In this document: one piece after another, positions 1 through 8,338 of the stretch
Numbering within the stretch: position 1 is the first letter of the stretch
Layout: the number at the start of each line of letters is the position of its first letter
Source of the DNA: Lysobacter sp. yr284
GTDB taxonomy: Bacteria; Pseudomonadota; Gammaproteobacteria; Xanthomonadales; Xanthomonadaceae
NCBI RefSeq assembly: GCF_900107375.1
Contig: NZ_FNPT01000001.1
Span: 992,001 to 1,056,000 of the forward strand
Reading direction: 5' to 3'
Length of the DNA: 64,000 nt
The notes under the pieces: model-generated
What the model saw: the letters and a program-made list of their open reading frames with translations, nothing else
What the model was told of the DNA's origin: nothing
Database searches by the model: none
Translations under genes and position numbers: made by a program

Positions 1-33
1 ATCAACCCGCCTCGCCGCGGCCCGGATGTCGCC

Positions 34-1404
34 ATGCCCGATACGCCACCGAATGATCCCACCGCCGGCCTGCTCGCCGCGCTCGCCGCCGGCCCCGACA
101 ATCCGGCGCTGGCCCGGCTGGTGGTCGACGCCTGCCTGGCCGCCGCCGACGCGGCGGCGCTGGGCCGCGCGCTGGACCTGTCCGGCCCGGCCCTTCTCGC
201 CGATCCGGCCCAGCGCGACGCCGCGCTGGCCCTGCTGCTGCGCGCCGGCGACGACGAACGCGCGCTCGCGGTCGCCGCGCCAGACTCGGCCGCCGCGCTG
301 TACGCGCAGGCGCGGCTGAAGCTCGGCGAAGGCGCGCGCGACGAGGCCCGCGCGCTGTACCAGCGCGCGCTCGCGCTGAACCCGGCGCTGGAAGACGCGG
401 CGCTGGCCTCGGAACTCAGCGGCAAGGTGGTCTCGTTCGCCGCCGCGCGCCGGCCCAGCCCCGGACCCGGCGCGCAGACCAGCATCGCCAACGCCGACAC
501 CGACGCCGACGACGTAGTGCGGCTGCTGCAGCCGGCGCAGGCGCGCATCGACTTCGCGCAGGTCGGCGGGCTGGACGAGGTCAAGCAGCAGATCCGCCGC
601 CGCATCGTCACCCCGTTCCTGAAACCCTCGCTGTTCGAGCGCTTCAAGCGCCGCTCCGGCGGCGGCATCCTGATGTACGGCCCGCCCGGCTGCGGCAAGA
701 CCCTGCTCGCCCGCGCCACCGCCGGCGAATGCGGCGCGCGCTTCTTCAACGTCGCCATCACCGACGTGCTGGACATGTACATCGGCGAATCCGAGCGCAA
801 GCTGCACGCGATCTTCGAGACCGCGCGGCGGCAGGCGCCGGCGGTGGTGTTCTTCGACGAGGTCGAGGCCATCGGCGGCAAGCGCCAGCACTCGCGCGAG
901 GCCGGCGCGGCCAAGCTGGTCAGCCAGTTCCTGACCGAACTCGACGGCTTCGCCCAGAACAACAGCGGCGTGCTGATCCTCGGCGCGACCAACGTGCCGT
1001 GGGCGGTCGACGCCGCGTTCCGCCGCCCCGGCCGCTTCGACCGGGTGCTGTTCGTGCCGCCGCCGGACGAACCGGCGCGGCGCACGATCCTGCAACTGCT
1101 GCTGCGCGAGCGGCCGCAGGCCGACGGCCTCGACGCCGGCGAACTGGCGCGGCTGACCTCGGGCTACTCCGGCGCCGACCTGGGCCACCTGGTGGAGACC
1201 GCGGTCGACGAAGCCATCGAGGAATCGATCGAGCAGGGCCGCGAGGCGCCGCTGACCATGCAGCACCTGCGCACCGCGCTCAAGGACACCCGCGCGACCA
1301 CGCTGGAATGGCTGACCACCGCGCGCAACCACGCGCGCTACGCCAACCAGGGCGGCCAGTACGACGAGGTGCTGGACTTCCTCAAACGCCACGGAGCCGG
1401 CTGA
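34..1404 (+). CDS. AAA+ ATPase with N-terminal helical/TPR-like region
   Basis: 456 aa. The N-terminal 130 residues are Ala/Leu-rich helices with one TPR-like unit at about 85-125. A classical AAA module follows: Walker A GPPGCGKT at 216-223, Walker B VVFFDE near 270, and a second region of homology with the paired arginines of FRRPGRFDR near 330. A small helical lid (GYSGADLGHLVETA) completes it. The module is of the FtsH/p97/Vps4 type but has no protease domain or transmembrane segment, so a remodelling or unfolding role is inferred. The stop codon overlaps the ATG of the next gene (ATGA). The three-gene unit of ATPase, membrane protein and membrane-anchored TPR protein suggests a membrane-associated chaperone complex. 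Substrate unknown. Confidence 0.85.
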   Translation: MPDTPPNDPTAGLLAALAAGPDNPALARLVVDACLAAADAAALGRALDLSGPALLADPAQRDAALALLLRAGDDERALAVAAPDSAAALYAQARLKLGEGARDEARALYQRALALNPALEDAALASELSGKVVSFAAARRPSPGPGAQTSIANADTDADDVVRLLQPAQARIDFAQVGGLDEVKQQIRRRIVTPFLKPSLFERFKRRSGGGILMYGPPGCGKTLLARATAGECGARFFNVAITDVLDMYIGESERKLHAIFETARRQAPAVVFFDEVEAIGGKRQHSREAGAAKLVSQFLTELDGFAQNNSGVLILGATNVPWAVDAAFRRPGRFDRVLFVPPPDEPARRTILQLLLRERPQADGLDAGELARLTSGYSGADLGHLVETAVDEAIEESIEQGREAPLTMQHLRTALKDTRATTLEWLTTARNHARYANQGGQYDEVLDFLKRHGAG

Positions 1405-1883
1405 TGGCCGAACGCGCCCTGTACCGCCTGCCCGACGAACCCTTGCCGTCGGGCCTGAGCCGCTACGCCACCGATCCGCTGTGGCCGCTGCTGACCCTGA
1501 TGCTGGCCGGCGGCGGCTTCGGCCTGGCCTGGTTCGCGTTCAATTCCGCCGCGCTCGGCAGCCCGACGCGCACGCGCGAATGGAGCTGCGTCGCGCTCAG
1601 CCTGCTCGGCGCGCCGGCGCTGGTGATCGCGGTGACCGTCGCGGTCGGCGCGGGCTGGCTGAGCCCGGCGGCGGCGCCGTACGCGCTGCTGTCGGTGCTG
1701 CTGCTCAAGGTTACGGTGGCCTACGCGCTGTACCTGATGCAGCAACGCACCTTCGACATCTGGGAGCACTACGGCGGCGAGCCGCGCAACGGCATGCCGC
1801 TGACGATCCTGCTGGCCGTGGTCGGACGCGGCGCGCTCGACCTGTCGGCGCTGCCGCCGCTGCTGCGGGCGGCGCTGCAATGA
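1404..1883 (+). CDS. Integral membrane protein, unknown function
   Basis: 159 aa. The ATG overlaps the stop of the AAA ATPase gene (ATGA at 1402-1406), and the stop overlaps the next ATG at 1880, so all three genes are probably translationally coupled. The first 28 residues look cytosolic. Hydrophobic segments then run at about 29-45, 58-78, 85-105 and, more weakly, near 130-150. No family was recognised. Its position between an ATPase and a TPR protein suggests a membrane subunit of the same machine; that is inference only. Confidence 0.75.
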   Translation: MAERALYRLPDEPLPSGLSRYATDPLWPLLTLMLAGGGFGLAWFAFNSAALGSPTRTREWSCVALSLLGAPALVIAVTVAVGAGWLSPAAAPYALLSVLLLKVTVAYALYLMQQRTFDIWEHYGGEPRNGMPLTILLAVVGRGALDLSALPPLLRAALQ

Positions 1884-2812
1884 GCGCCTACAGCCCCGAC
1901 GCGCTGTACCGCATGGCCGAGCGCTACTACGCGCACGGCCAGATCGACTCGGCCATCGACGCGCTGCTGCGCCTGCTCGGCGAGGACCCCGACCACAGCG
2001 ACGCGCACGCGTTCCTGGCGCTGTGCCTGGTCAAGCGCAAGCGTCTGCACGCGGCCGCGCTGGAAGCGCAGCGCGCGCTGGAGCTGACGCCCGAATCGGC
2101 GTTCGCGCACCTGGCCGCGGCCAGCGCGGCGACCGCGCAGCGCCGCTTCGCCGACGCCGAAGCGCACCTGCAGGCGGCGCGCGAACGCTCGCCGGAGGCG
2201 GCGCCGGTGGCCGACGCCTTCGCCCGCCTCTACCGCGCCTGGGGCCGCGACGCGCAGGCGCTGGAACACGCGCGCCGGGCCTGCGCGCTCGACCCCGACG
2301 ATCCCGACTACCCCGCCCTGCTGGCCTGGCTGGAACTGCGCCGCGGCGACCGCGCGCAAGCCGAGCGGCTGGCGCGCGACGTGCTCGCCGGCCATCCCGA
2401 ACACCTCGACGCGCTGTGCGTGCTCGGCCACTGCGAACTCGCCCGCGGCCGCGCCGACAGCGCCCGCGAGCACGCCGCCTGGGCCTTGCAGATCGACCCC
2501 ACCGACGCCGACGCGCTGACCCTGATGGCCGCGGTGAAGGCGCGGCGCAGCCCGCTGCTGGGGCTGTGGTGGCGCCTGCAGAGCTTCCTCAGCGCCGGCT
2601 CGCGCACGCGCATGGTGTTGCTGCTGCTGGGCATGTTCCTGCTCTACCGCATCGCCCTGATCGCGCTGCCGCAGCAAGGCCTGGCGCAATGGGTCGGCCC
2701 GATCTCGTACGCCTGGCTGGCGTTCTGCGCCTACACCTGGGTCGCGCCGACGCTGTTCTGGCGCTCGGTCAAGAAGGAACTGGAACAGGTGCGGTTGCGC
2801 CCCGGTTTCTGA
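1880..2812 (+). CDS. TPR protein with C-terminal membrane anchor
   Basis: 310 aa. Residues 1-215 form five to six tandem tetratricopeptide units, recognisable by the spacing of small residues and signatures such as ALELTPESAFAHLA and ALQIDPTDADALTL. Two hydrophobic segments follow, near 235-255 and 268-288, with a short basic tail. The protein therefore presents a TPR scaffold, probably on the cytoplasmic face of the inner membrane. It starts inside the stop codon of the upstream membrane protein, which makes it the third gene of the AAA ATPase operon. TPR domains bind other proteins; the partner here is unknown, with the AAA ATPase as the obvious candidate. Confidence 0.8.
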   Translation: MSAYSPDALYRMAERYYAHGQIDSAIDALLRLLGEDPDHSDAHAFLALCLVKRKRLHAAALEAQRALELTPESAFAHLAAASAATAQRRFADAEAHLQAARERSPEAAPVADAFARLYRAWGRDAQALEHARRACALDPDDPDYPALLAWLELRRGDRAQAERLARDVLAGHPEHLDALCVLGHCELARGRADSAREHAAWALQIDPTDADALTLMAAVKARRSPLLGLWWRLQSFLSAGSRTRMVLLLLGMFLLYRIALIALPQQGLAQWVGPISYAWLAFCAYTWVAPTLFWRSVKKELEQVRLRPGF

Positions 2813-2825
2813 GCGACGCTTTTAT

Positions 2826-2921
2826 GTAGGAGCGGCGCGAGCCGCGACCGCGACAACGCAACCATCGCGCAAGTTGCGGCGTAGGTGGGTTGTCGCGGTC
2901 GCGACTCGCGTCGCTCCTACA
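2826..2921. repeat. REP-like inverted pair 1
   Basis: Two about 30-base arms in inverted orientation. The left begins GTAGGAGCGGCGCGAGCCGC and the right ends GCGACTCGCGTCGCTCCTAC, with about 35 bases between. It lies between the convergent TPR-protein and rhomboid genes. The same core recurs at 4638, 9055, 15865 (degraded), 22631, 29134 and 58438. Confidence 0.85.
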
Positions 2922-2937
2922 GGGAAACTGCCGCGGG

Positions 2938-3666
2938 TTACTTGACGGCGCGCAGCTTCGACGCCTTGCGCCGCGCGCGCAGCGCTTCGGCGCGCGGGTC
3001 GCGGCGCGGGCCGCCGCTGCCGCCGCGCGGCGGGTGCGAGCGCCACCAGCGGATCAACAGCCAGCCCACCACCATGCCGCCGAGGTGGGCGAAGTGGGCC
3101 ACGCCGGTGCCGGTGGTGAACACGCCGTAGAACAGCGACGCGACCACGTACACGATCACCAGCGTGCGCGCCTTGAGCACGATCGGGAACGGCAGCAAGG
3201 TCACCTTGCGGTTCGGGAACATCACCCCGTAGGCCAGCAGCAGGCCGTAGATCGCGCCCGACGCGCCCAGGGTCAGCACCAACTGGCCCTGGTAGATGGC
3301 ATAGGTGGCCGCCGCCAGCTGCAGCAAGGCCGAGCCGAGCAGGCAGACGACGTAATAGATCGTGTAGCGGCGCGCGCCCCATTCGTGCTCGATCGACGAG
3401 CCGAACATCACCAGCGCGAGCATGTTGAACACCAGGTGGCCGAGCCCGCCGTGCATGAAGCCGGAGGTGATCAACTGCCACGGCATGAAGCCCGGCCCGT
3501 CGACCTCGTACGGCGCCGGCACCCACGGCCACAGTTCGAACCACAGCGGCCAGGCGCGCGTGGCCTCGCTCGCGCCGGCGATGGACTGCAACAGGAAAAC
3601 GGCCACGTTGGCGATCAGCAGCTTGCGCGTGACCGACGGGATGCTGGAAAAAAGCCTGGAAACCAT
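2938..3666 (-). CDS. Rhomboid family intramembrane serine protease
   Basis: 242 aa with about six hydrophobic segments. The catalytic dyad is visible: Ser136 in GASGAIYG and His194 in HFAHLGGMVVGW. An asparagine-rich segment with HGGLGHLVFNM precedes it, matching the conserved HxxxxHxxxN of rhomboids. The C-terminus after the last membrane helix is short and very basic. Rhomboids cleave substrate helices within the membrane; the substrate here is unknown. The first residues are hydrophilic, so this is a compact rhomboid core without the N-terminal cytosolic domain of GlpG. It stands alone on the minus strand. Confidence 0.9.
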   Translation of the reverse strand: MVSRLFSSIPSVTRKLLIANVAVFLLQSIAGASEATRAWPLWFELWPWVPAPYEVDGPGFMPWQLITSGFMHGGLGHLVFNMLALVMFGSSIEHEWGARRYTIYYVVCLLGSALLQLAAATYAIYQGQLVLTLGASGAIYGLLLAYGVMFPNRKVTLLPFPIVLKARTLVIVYVVASLFYGVFTTGTGVAHFAHLGGMVVGWLLIRWWRSHPPRGGSGGPRRDPRAEALRARRKASKLRAVK

Positions 3667-3819
3667 CGCGACTCCTCGGATCGGGCGCTATGGTAGCCGC
3701 GCCCGGCCGCCGCGGAGGTGAGCGCGGCGTGCAGGCCGCGCCGCTCGTTCAGATCGGAATGCGGCGGCGGTCGCGGTCGCCGCGACCGCGCCGACGCGGC
3801 CCGTCCGCACCGCGCCGGT

Positions 3820-4155
3820 TCAGTCGCCCGGCCCCCAGATCTGCTCGTCCACGCTCGCCGCCGCGCGCTGGCCGCGCACCCGCCCGTTCTCGACCTTCAC
3901 GCCTTCCGCGCGCAGGCGTTGGGATTGTTCGCGCCAGCCCTTGGAACCGTCGGGGAAGGCGATGCGGCCGTCCGAGCGCAGGACCCGGTGCCAGGGCAGC
4001 TTGGCGTCCTCGTTCTCGCCGAGCAGGCGCGCGACCAGGCGGGCGCGTCCCGGCAGGCCGGCGCGGCGCGCGACCTCGCCGTAGCCGGCGACTTCGCCGC
4101 GGGGAATCGCGCGGATCGCGGCGTAAATGCGTTTGGCGGCAGTTTCGCTGTCCAT
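3820..4155 (-). CDS. Alkyltransferase-like (ATL) DNA-binding protein, MGMT fold
   Basis: 111 aa. The sequence follows the C-terminal domain of O6-alkylguanine-DNA alkyltransferase: helix-turn-helix region with PRGEVAGYGEVARRAGLPG, then an active-site loop reading PWHRV. In true methyltransferases this is PCHRV. Replacement of the acceptor Cys by Trp is the hallmark of ATL proteins. These bind O6-alkylguanine without repairing it and pass the lesion to nucleotide excision repair. I placed the ATG at 4155; the open frame extends upstream, but the extra sequence overlaps the divergent gene and lacks family similarity. Forty bases separate it from the divergent YbjN-like gene. Confidence 0.88.
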   Translation of the reverse strand: MDSETAAKRIYAAIRAIPRGEVAGYGEVARRAGLPGRARLVARLLGENEDAKLPWHRVLRSDGRIAFPDGSKGWREQSQRLRAEGVKVENGRVRGQRAAASVDEQIWGPGD

Positions 4156-4195
4156 CGCGGTAGCATATGCCCTGTTGCGCGCAGGAGTCGCCCCC

Positions 4196-4600
4196 ATGCA
4201 GTTCGACCGTATCCACAAGCATTTGACCCAGGCCGGATTCCGCCTGTCCGTCCACGACAGCGTGATCTGCGTCGAGCTCTCGCTCGAACAAGGCACCCGC
4301 CACCAGTCGATATTCCTGTCCGAACAAGAGGACGACGACGGCCGCGCGTTCCTGCGGGTGAGCACCGCGATCGCCCCGACCACCGGCCTGGACGCGCGCC
4401 GCGCGCTGGCGTTCAACTGGGAAAGCCACGTCGGCTACCTCGCCATCGGCAACCTCGACGGCGTGCCCTACCTGCAGCTGTGCGAGAACCGTCCGCTGGA
4501 AACCCTGGACGCGGCCGAAGTGCAGCGCCTGGTGCTGGAGATCGGCGGCGTCGGCGACAGCATGGAGCGGGTGCTGTCGGCGAACGGCGATTTGCTCTGA
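4196..4600 (+). CDS. YbjN-like hypothetical protein
   Basis: 134 aa, acidic and cytosolic, with no signal peptide. The alternating strands and ending helix (AAEVQRLVLEIGGVGDSMER) resemble YbjN / type III chaperone-like folds, but similarity is weak by eye. The start is the ATG at 4196, preceded by AGGAG at 4183-4187; an upstream in-frame ATG at 4127 would run into the divergent ATL gene. Function unknown. A REP pair and a strong bidirectional terminator lie downstream, so it is monocistronic. Confidence 0.6.
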   Translation: MQFDRIHKHLTQAGFRLSVHDSVICVELSLEQGTRHQSIFLSEQEDDDGRAFLRVSTAIAPTTGLDARRALAFNWESHVGYLAIGNLDGVPYLQLCENRPLETLDAAEVQRLVLEIGGVGDSMERVLSANGDLL

Positions 4601-4637
4601 TTCCACGCGAAGGGCGGTTTCGTCGTAGTTGAGTTTT

Positions 4638-4722
4638 CGCGGTCGCGGCTCGCGCCGCTCCTACAGGGGCTGCGGACGCCGCATGGGCTGCCTGTAGGAG
4701 CGGCGCAAGCCGCGACCGCGAC
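4638..4722. repeat. REP-like inverted pair 2
   Basis: Arms of the same core as pair 1 but in the opposite arrangement, so that the GTAGG ends face each other across a short loop at 4668-4691. Located in the convergent gap between the YbjN-like gene and pit. Confidence 0.85.
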
Positions 4723-4755
4723 ACCGCAACGGCGACGCAACCCGCTGCCCAGGCG

Positions 4756-4785
4756 AAAAAAAGGCCCGCATCCGCGGGCCTTTTT
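4756..4785. terminator. Bidirectional intrinsic terminator
   Basis: GGCCCGC-ATCC-GCGGGCC stem flanked by A7 on the left and T5 on the right, so it can serve both converging transcripts. It probably ends both the YbjN-like gene and the DUF47-pit operon. Confidence 0.85.
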
Positions 4786-4809
4786 CGTATCCGTCGCTGG
4801 CGCCGGACC

Positions 4810-5937
4810 TCAGATCCAGCCGAAGAACCGCATCGCCTCGAACAGGCCATAAGCGATGCCGCCGGCCGCCGGGATCGTCAGGATCCACGCCCAGATCATC
4901 TTCTCCACCACGGTCCACTTGATCGAGTTGAAGCGCTTGGCCGTGCCCACGCCCATGATCGCGGCGGAGATGTTGTGGGTGGTCGAGACCGGGATGCCCA
5001 GCGAGGACGCGGCCATGATCACCGAGGCGGCGCTGGTCTCGGCGGCGAAGCCGTGGATCGGGTGCAGCTTGACCAGCTTGTGGCCGAGGGTCTTGATGAT
5101 GCGCCAGCCGCCGGCGGCGGTGCCGGCCGCCATCACCACCGCGCAGGTCAGCTTGATCCAGGTGTCGATGTCGTTGTTGGCGATCGCGCCCGGCGAGGGG
5201 TGCAGGAACGCCAGCCACGCCGGCAGGTTGTCGAGGGTGCCGGCCTGCTGCGCGCTGATCAGGGCCAGGGCGATGATGCCCATGGTCTTCTGCGCGTCGT
5301 TCATGCCGTGGGCGAAGCCCATGCCGGCGGCGCTGAGCAGCTGTGCCTTGCCGAAGAACCCGTTGACCCAGCGCGGCCGCGCGATCCGCCGCAGCACGCC
5401 GCCGCTGGCGGCCATCGCGGAGATGACCGCGAACAGCACGCCCATGACCAGGAAGCCGGCGGCGAAGCCGAGCAGCGGCGAGGTGAACATCGGCACGACC
5501 ACCTTCCACAGCACGCCGGCGCTCTTCCAGATCGGTTCGGCCGGATGCGACCACACCACCGCGTGCCAGTTGTTGGAGGCCGCGGCGATCGCCGCGCCGC
5601 ACAGGCCGCCGATCAGCGCGTGCGAGGACGAGGACGGCAGCCCCAGCCACCAGGTGATCAGGTTCCAGATGATGCCGCCGAGCAGCGCGCACAGCAGCAG
5701 CTGCGAGCCGACTTCGACCACGCCGGCGTCGATCAGGCCCGAGGCGATGGTCTTGGCCACCGCGGTGCCCCACAACGCGCCGACCAGGTTGGTCGAGGCC
5801 GCCAGCATCACCGCCTGCATCGGCGAGAGCACCTTGGTCGCCACCACCGTGGCGATGGAATTGGCGGTGTCGTGGAAGCCGTTGACGTATTCGAAGATCA
5901 ACGCGGCCAGGATCACCACCAGGACGAGCGTAAGCAT
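4810..5937 (-). CDS. pit: Low-affinity inorganic phosphate transporter, Pit family
   Basis: 375 aa, multi-pass inner membrane protein. The duplicated PiT signature is clear: GFHDTANSIATVVATKVLSP near residue 20 and GMNDAQKTMGIIAL in the second half. The matching loops are SSSHALIGGLCGA and VSTTHNISAAIMGVGTAKR. Pit proteins carry metal-phosphate in symport with protons. The ATG at 5937 lies 10 bases downstream of the DUF47 gene stop, so the two are co-transcribed. This DUF47-pit arrangement is standard, and the DUF47 partner is thought to modulate the transporter. Confidence 0.92.
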   Translation of the reverse strand: MLTLVLVVILAALIFEYVNGFHDTANSIATVVATKVLSPMQAVMLAASTNLVGALWGTAVAKTIASGLIDAGVVEVGSQLLLCALLGGIIWNLITWWLGLPSSSSHALIGGLCGAAIAAASNNWHAVVWSHPAEPIWKSAGVLWKVVVPMFTSPLLGFAAGFLVMGVLFAVISAMAASGGVLRRIARPRWVNGFFGKAQLLSAAGMGFAHGMNDAQKTMGIIALALISAQQAGTLDNLPAWLAFLHPSPGAIANNDIDTWIKLTCAVVMAAGTAAGGWRIIKTLGHKLVKLHPIHGFAAETSAASVIMAASSLGIPVSTTHNISAAIMGVGTAKRFNSIKWTVVEKMIWAWILTIPAAGGIAYGLFEAMRFFGWI

Positions 5938-5947
5938 CGCGCGCGCC

Positions 5948-6574
5948 TCAGGAGTTTTTCAGGACGATCTGGTAAGCGACCACGCCGGCCTCGCGGCAGC
6001 GGTCGATCGCCTTTTCCAGGATCTCGAAGAACTCCTTGAGCAGGAACATCTGCAGGTTGTCGAGCTGGCCGGAATAGATGTCGCGGTACAGCTCCAGCAT
6101 CAGCCGGTCGGCCTCGTTCTCCAGCGCGCGCAGTTGGTCGTTGAGCGCCTTCATCGGCTCCAGCTTCAGGTGGCGCAGCTGGTGGACCATCTTCACCACC
6201 ACGCTGGCGGCCTGTTCCAGCATCGCCGCGCGCGGGGCGAAGTCGATGTGCTCCAGGTGGCGGGTGGCCAGCGAGTAGCGGTCGGCGAACTTCTCCACCT
6301 GCTTGGGGATCTTGTACAGCGCCGAGGACAGCGCCTCGATGTCCTCGCGCTCGATCGGGGTGATGAAGCTGTCGACCAACTCCTGGCTGATCTTGTCGGA
6401 GGTCTCGCGCTCGCGCTGGCGGGCCAGCTTGAACGCGTCCAGCGCCGGCTGGCGGTCGGCGGCCTTGAGCATCTCGTGCAGCGCCTTGGTCGCGTCGTGG
6501 GCGGCGACGGCCGCCTCCTCCAGCAGGGTATAGAACTGGTTGCCTTGGCCGAAAATCGTCTGCAGGGAGAACAT
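5948..6574 (-). CDS. DUF47 (PhoU-like) Pit accessory protein
   Basis: 208 aa, almost entirely helical. It matches the TIGR00153/DUF47 family in length and in motifs such as FGQGNQFYTLLEEAAV and the acidic ITPIEREDIEALSSALYKI. The family shares the PhoU helical-bundle fold with metal-binding acidic clusters and is nearly always encoded next to a Pit transporter, as here. It is cytosolic and the first gene of the operon. The start is the ATG at 6574, preceded by AGGGAG. A possible PHO box lies about 125 bases upstream. Confidence 0.9.
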   Translation of the reverse strand: MFSLQTIFGQGNQFYTLLEEAAVAAHDATKALHEMLKAADRQPALDAFKLARQRERETSDKISQELVDSFITPIEREDIEALSSALYKIPKQVEKFADRYSLATRHLEHIDFAPRAAMLEQAASVVVKMVHQLRHLKLEPMKALNDQLRALENEADRLMLELYRDIYSGQLDNLQMFLLKEFFEILEKAIDRCREAGVVAYQIVLKNS

Positions 6575-7003
6575 GCGGGGAGCCTCTGGGCCGGTCGCGG
6601 CGAGGCCGTCCGGCGGGTTCGAATGGGGGTCGGCGACCGGCCCGGCCGGTGCCGCGCGCCGCCGCGCCGGGGACCGGAACGGGGCGTGCGGGCGCGATTA
6701 TGACGCTTTGAAGACGGCCCGCCCACCTTGACGGGCCATCCGGGCGCCCCCAGAAGAGTACGGATGCGCACCGAGTTGGCGGTTCCGCGCGCCGGCCCGT
6801 CTTTCACGAAGGGGCGCCGCGCGGGCCTGCTAAGATCGGCCCCGCCCTGTCCCGCGCCCCGTGCGCCGGCCGCGGCGACCCTTCCTTCCCACGCACCACA
6901 CCATGGACGACGACCCAAAACCGCCGCCCGGCCGCGCCCTGTCGGCCCCCCCGTACCACCCCGCCCCCTTCCGTGAATCCACCGGCCACAGGAGGCGCTG
7001 CCG
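6575..7003. other. Divergent intergenic region, no gene seen
   Basis: 429 bases between the divergent DUF47-pit and CorC-like operons. Short open frames here are GC-driven and lack convincing ribosome sites. The region should hold both promoters. The only AT-rich spot is the GATTATGAC segment near 6696, described separately. Confidence 0.6.
6696..6717 (-). promoter_or_regulatory. Possible PHO box upstream of DUF47-pit
   Basis: Read on the minus strand, CCGTCTTCAAA is followed directly by GCGTCATAATC: two 11-base units each resembling the PhoB half-site CTGTCAT plus an AT-rich spacer (five of seven bases in each). The second unit also contains CATAAT, usable as a -10 element. The spacing is right, but the match is imperfect and the background is GC-rich. 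Confidence 0.35.
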
Positions 7004-8338
7004 ATGCTGGAACTTCTGATCGTCGTGGCCCTGATCGTCGTCAACGCGTTCTTCGCGATGTCGGAGATGGCGCTGATGACCTCGCGCAAGCTGCGGCTCA
7101 AGCAGATGGCCGAGACCAGCCAGGGCGCGCGCACCGCGCTGGCGCTGGCCGAGCAGCCGGACAACCTGCTGTCGACCGTGCAGATCGGCATCACCCTGAT
7201 CGGCATCCTGACCGGCCTGTTCGGCGGCGAGTCGATCGGCCTGATCATCGCCGGCTGGTTCGACTTCCTGCTGCCCGGCGACGCCACCCGCTACGCCCAC
7301 ACCCTGGGCATCGGCACCGCGGTGGTGCTGATCGCATCGGCGCAGGTGATCTTCGGCGAGTTGGTGCCCAAGCGCCTGGCCCTGACCAACCCCGAGCGCA
7401 TCGCCAGTTCGGTGGCGATCGTGCTCAACGGCCTGGCCCGCGCGGCCAAGCCGGCGGTGTTCGTGCTCGGCACCATCAACCGCTTCGTCCTGCGCCTGCT
7501 CGGAATCAAGGACGACGCGCGCAGCGAGATCAGCGAAGAGGAGATCCGCCTGCTGGTCAGCGAAAGCCACGAGCAGGGCGTGATCGACGCCGACGAACGC
7601 AAGATGGTCAACCGCGTGCTCAGCCTCGGCGACCGCACCGCCGACAACCTGATGACGCCGCGCACGCGTATCGCCTGGCTCGACGCCGCCGCCTCGCTGG
7701 AGGAGAACCTGGCGATCATGCGCGAGTCGCCGTTCTCGCGCTTCCCGGTCTACCGCGGCAGCGACCAGGACGTGCTCGGCGTGCTCGAGGCCAAGTCGCT
7801 GTTGGCCGAGCTGGTCCAGGGCCAGGTGCCGGACCTGTTCGGCCAGCTCAAGGAAGCGCTGTTCGTGTCCGAATCCACCCACGCGCTGAAGCTGCTGGAG
7901 ATCTTCCGCGAGGAACAGCAGTCGCTGGCGCTGGTGGTGGACGAATACGGCGACGTCACCGGCCTGATCACGGTCAACGACCTGATGGGCGCGGTGATCG
8001 GCCGGGTCCAGAACGCCGACTCCGACGACCAGCCCGGCCCGGTGGTGCAGCGCGAGGACGGCAGCTATCTGGTCGACGGCGCGCTGCCGGTCGAGGAGTT
8101 GCGCGAAGTCGTCGGCGGCGGACGCCTGCCGAACGAGGACGAGCACGACTTCAACACCGTCGCCGGCATGGTCATCGCCCACTTCGGCCGCATCCCGCAC
8201 GTGGGCGAGCATTTCGCCTGGACCGGATGGCGGATCGAGGTGATCGACCTGGACGGCCCGCGCATCGACAAACTGCTGCTGCAGCCGCAGCAGCCCAAGC
8301 CCGCGGAATCCGGCGACGATGACGCCACCAGCGGCTGA
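7004..8338 (+). CDS. HlyC/CorC (CNNM-like) membrane protein with CBS pair
   Basis: 444 aa. The N-terminal DUF21/CNNM membrane domain (about 1-180) has three to four helices and the ALMTSRKLRL and LVPKRLAL motifs. A CBS pair follows (about 200-325, beginning MTPRTRIAWLD and ending GLITVNDLMGAV). A C-terminal CorC_HlyC transporter-associated domain (about 345-425) ends in GWRIEVIDLDGPRIDKLLL. The family is linked to magnesium/cobalt efflux and metal homeostasis; older hemolysin annotations are not supported. Start ATG 7004 has a strong AGGAGG at 6990-6995. The 3' end overlaps the next gene by 20 bases. Confidence 0.88.
   Translation: MLELLIVVALIVVNAFFAMSEMALMTSRKLRLKQMAETSQGARTALALAEQPDNLLSTVQIGITLIGILTGLFGGESIGLIIAGWFDFLLPGDATRYAHTLGIGTAVVLIASAQVIFGELVPKRLALTNPERIASSVAIVLNGLARAAKPAVFVLGTINRFVLRLLGIKDDARSEISEEEIRLLVSESHEQGVIDADERKMVNRVLSLGDRTADNLMTPRTRIAWLDAAASLEENLAIMRESPFSRFPVYRGSDQDVLGVLEAKSLLAELVQGQVPDLFGQLKEALFVSESTHALKLLEIFREEQQSLALVVDEYGDVTGLITVNDLMGAVIGRVQNADSDDQPGPVVQREDGSYLVDGALPVEELREVVGGGRLPNEDEHDFNTVAGMVIAHFGRIPHVGEHFAWTGWRIEVIDLDGPRIDKLLLQPQQPKPAESGDDDATSG

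Noticed and set aside
7004..8338. Hemolysin annotation for the CBS-domain protein
   Set aside because: The HlyC name is historical; the domain order is that of CNNM/CorC metal-homeostasis proteins.
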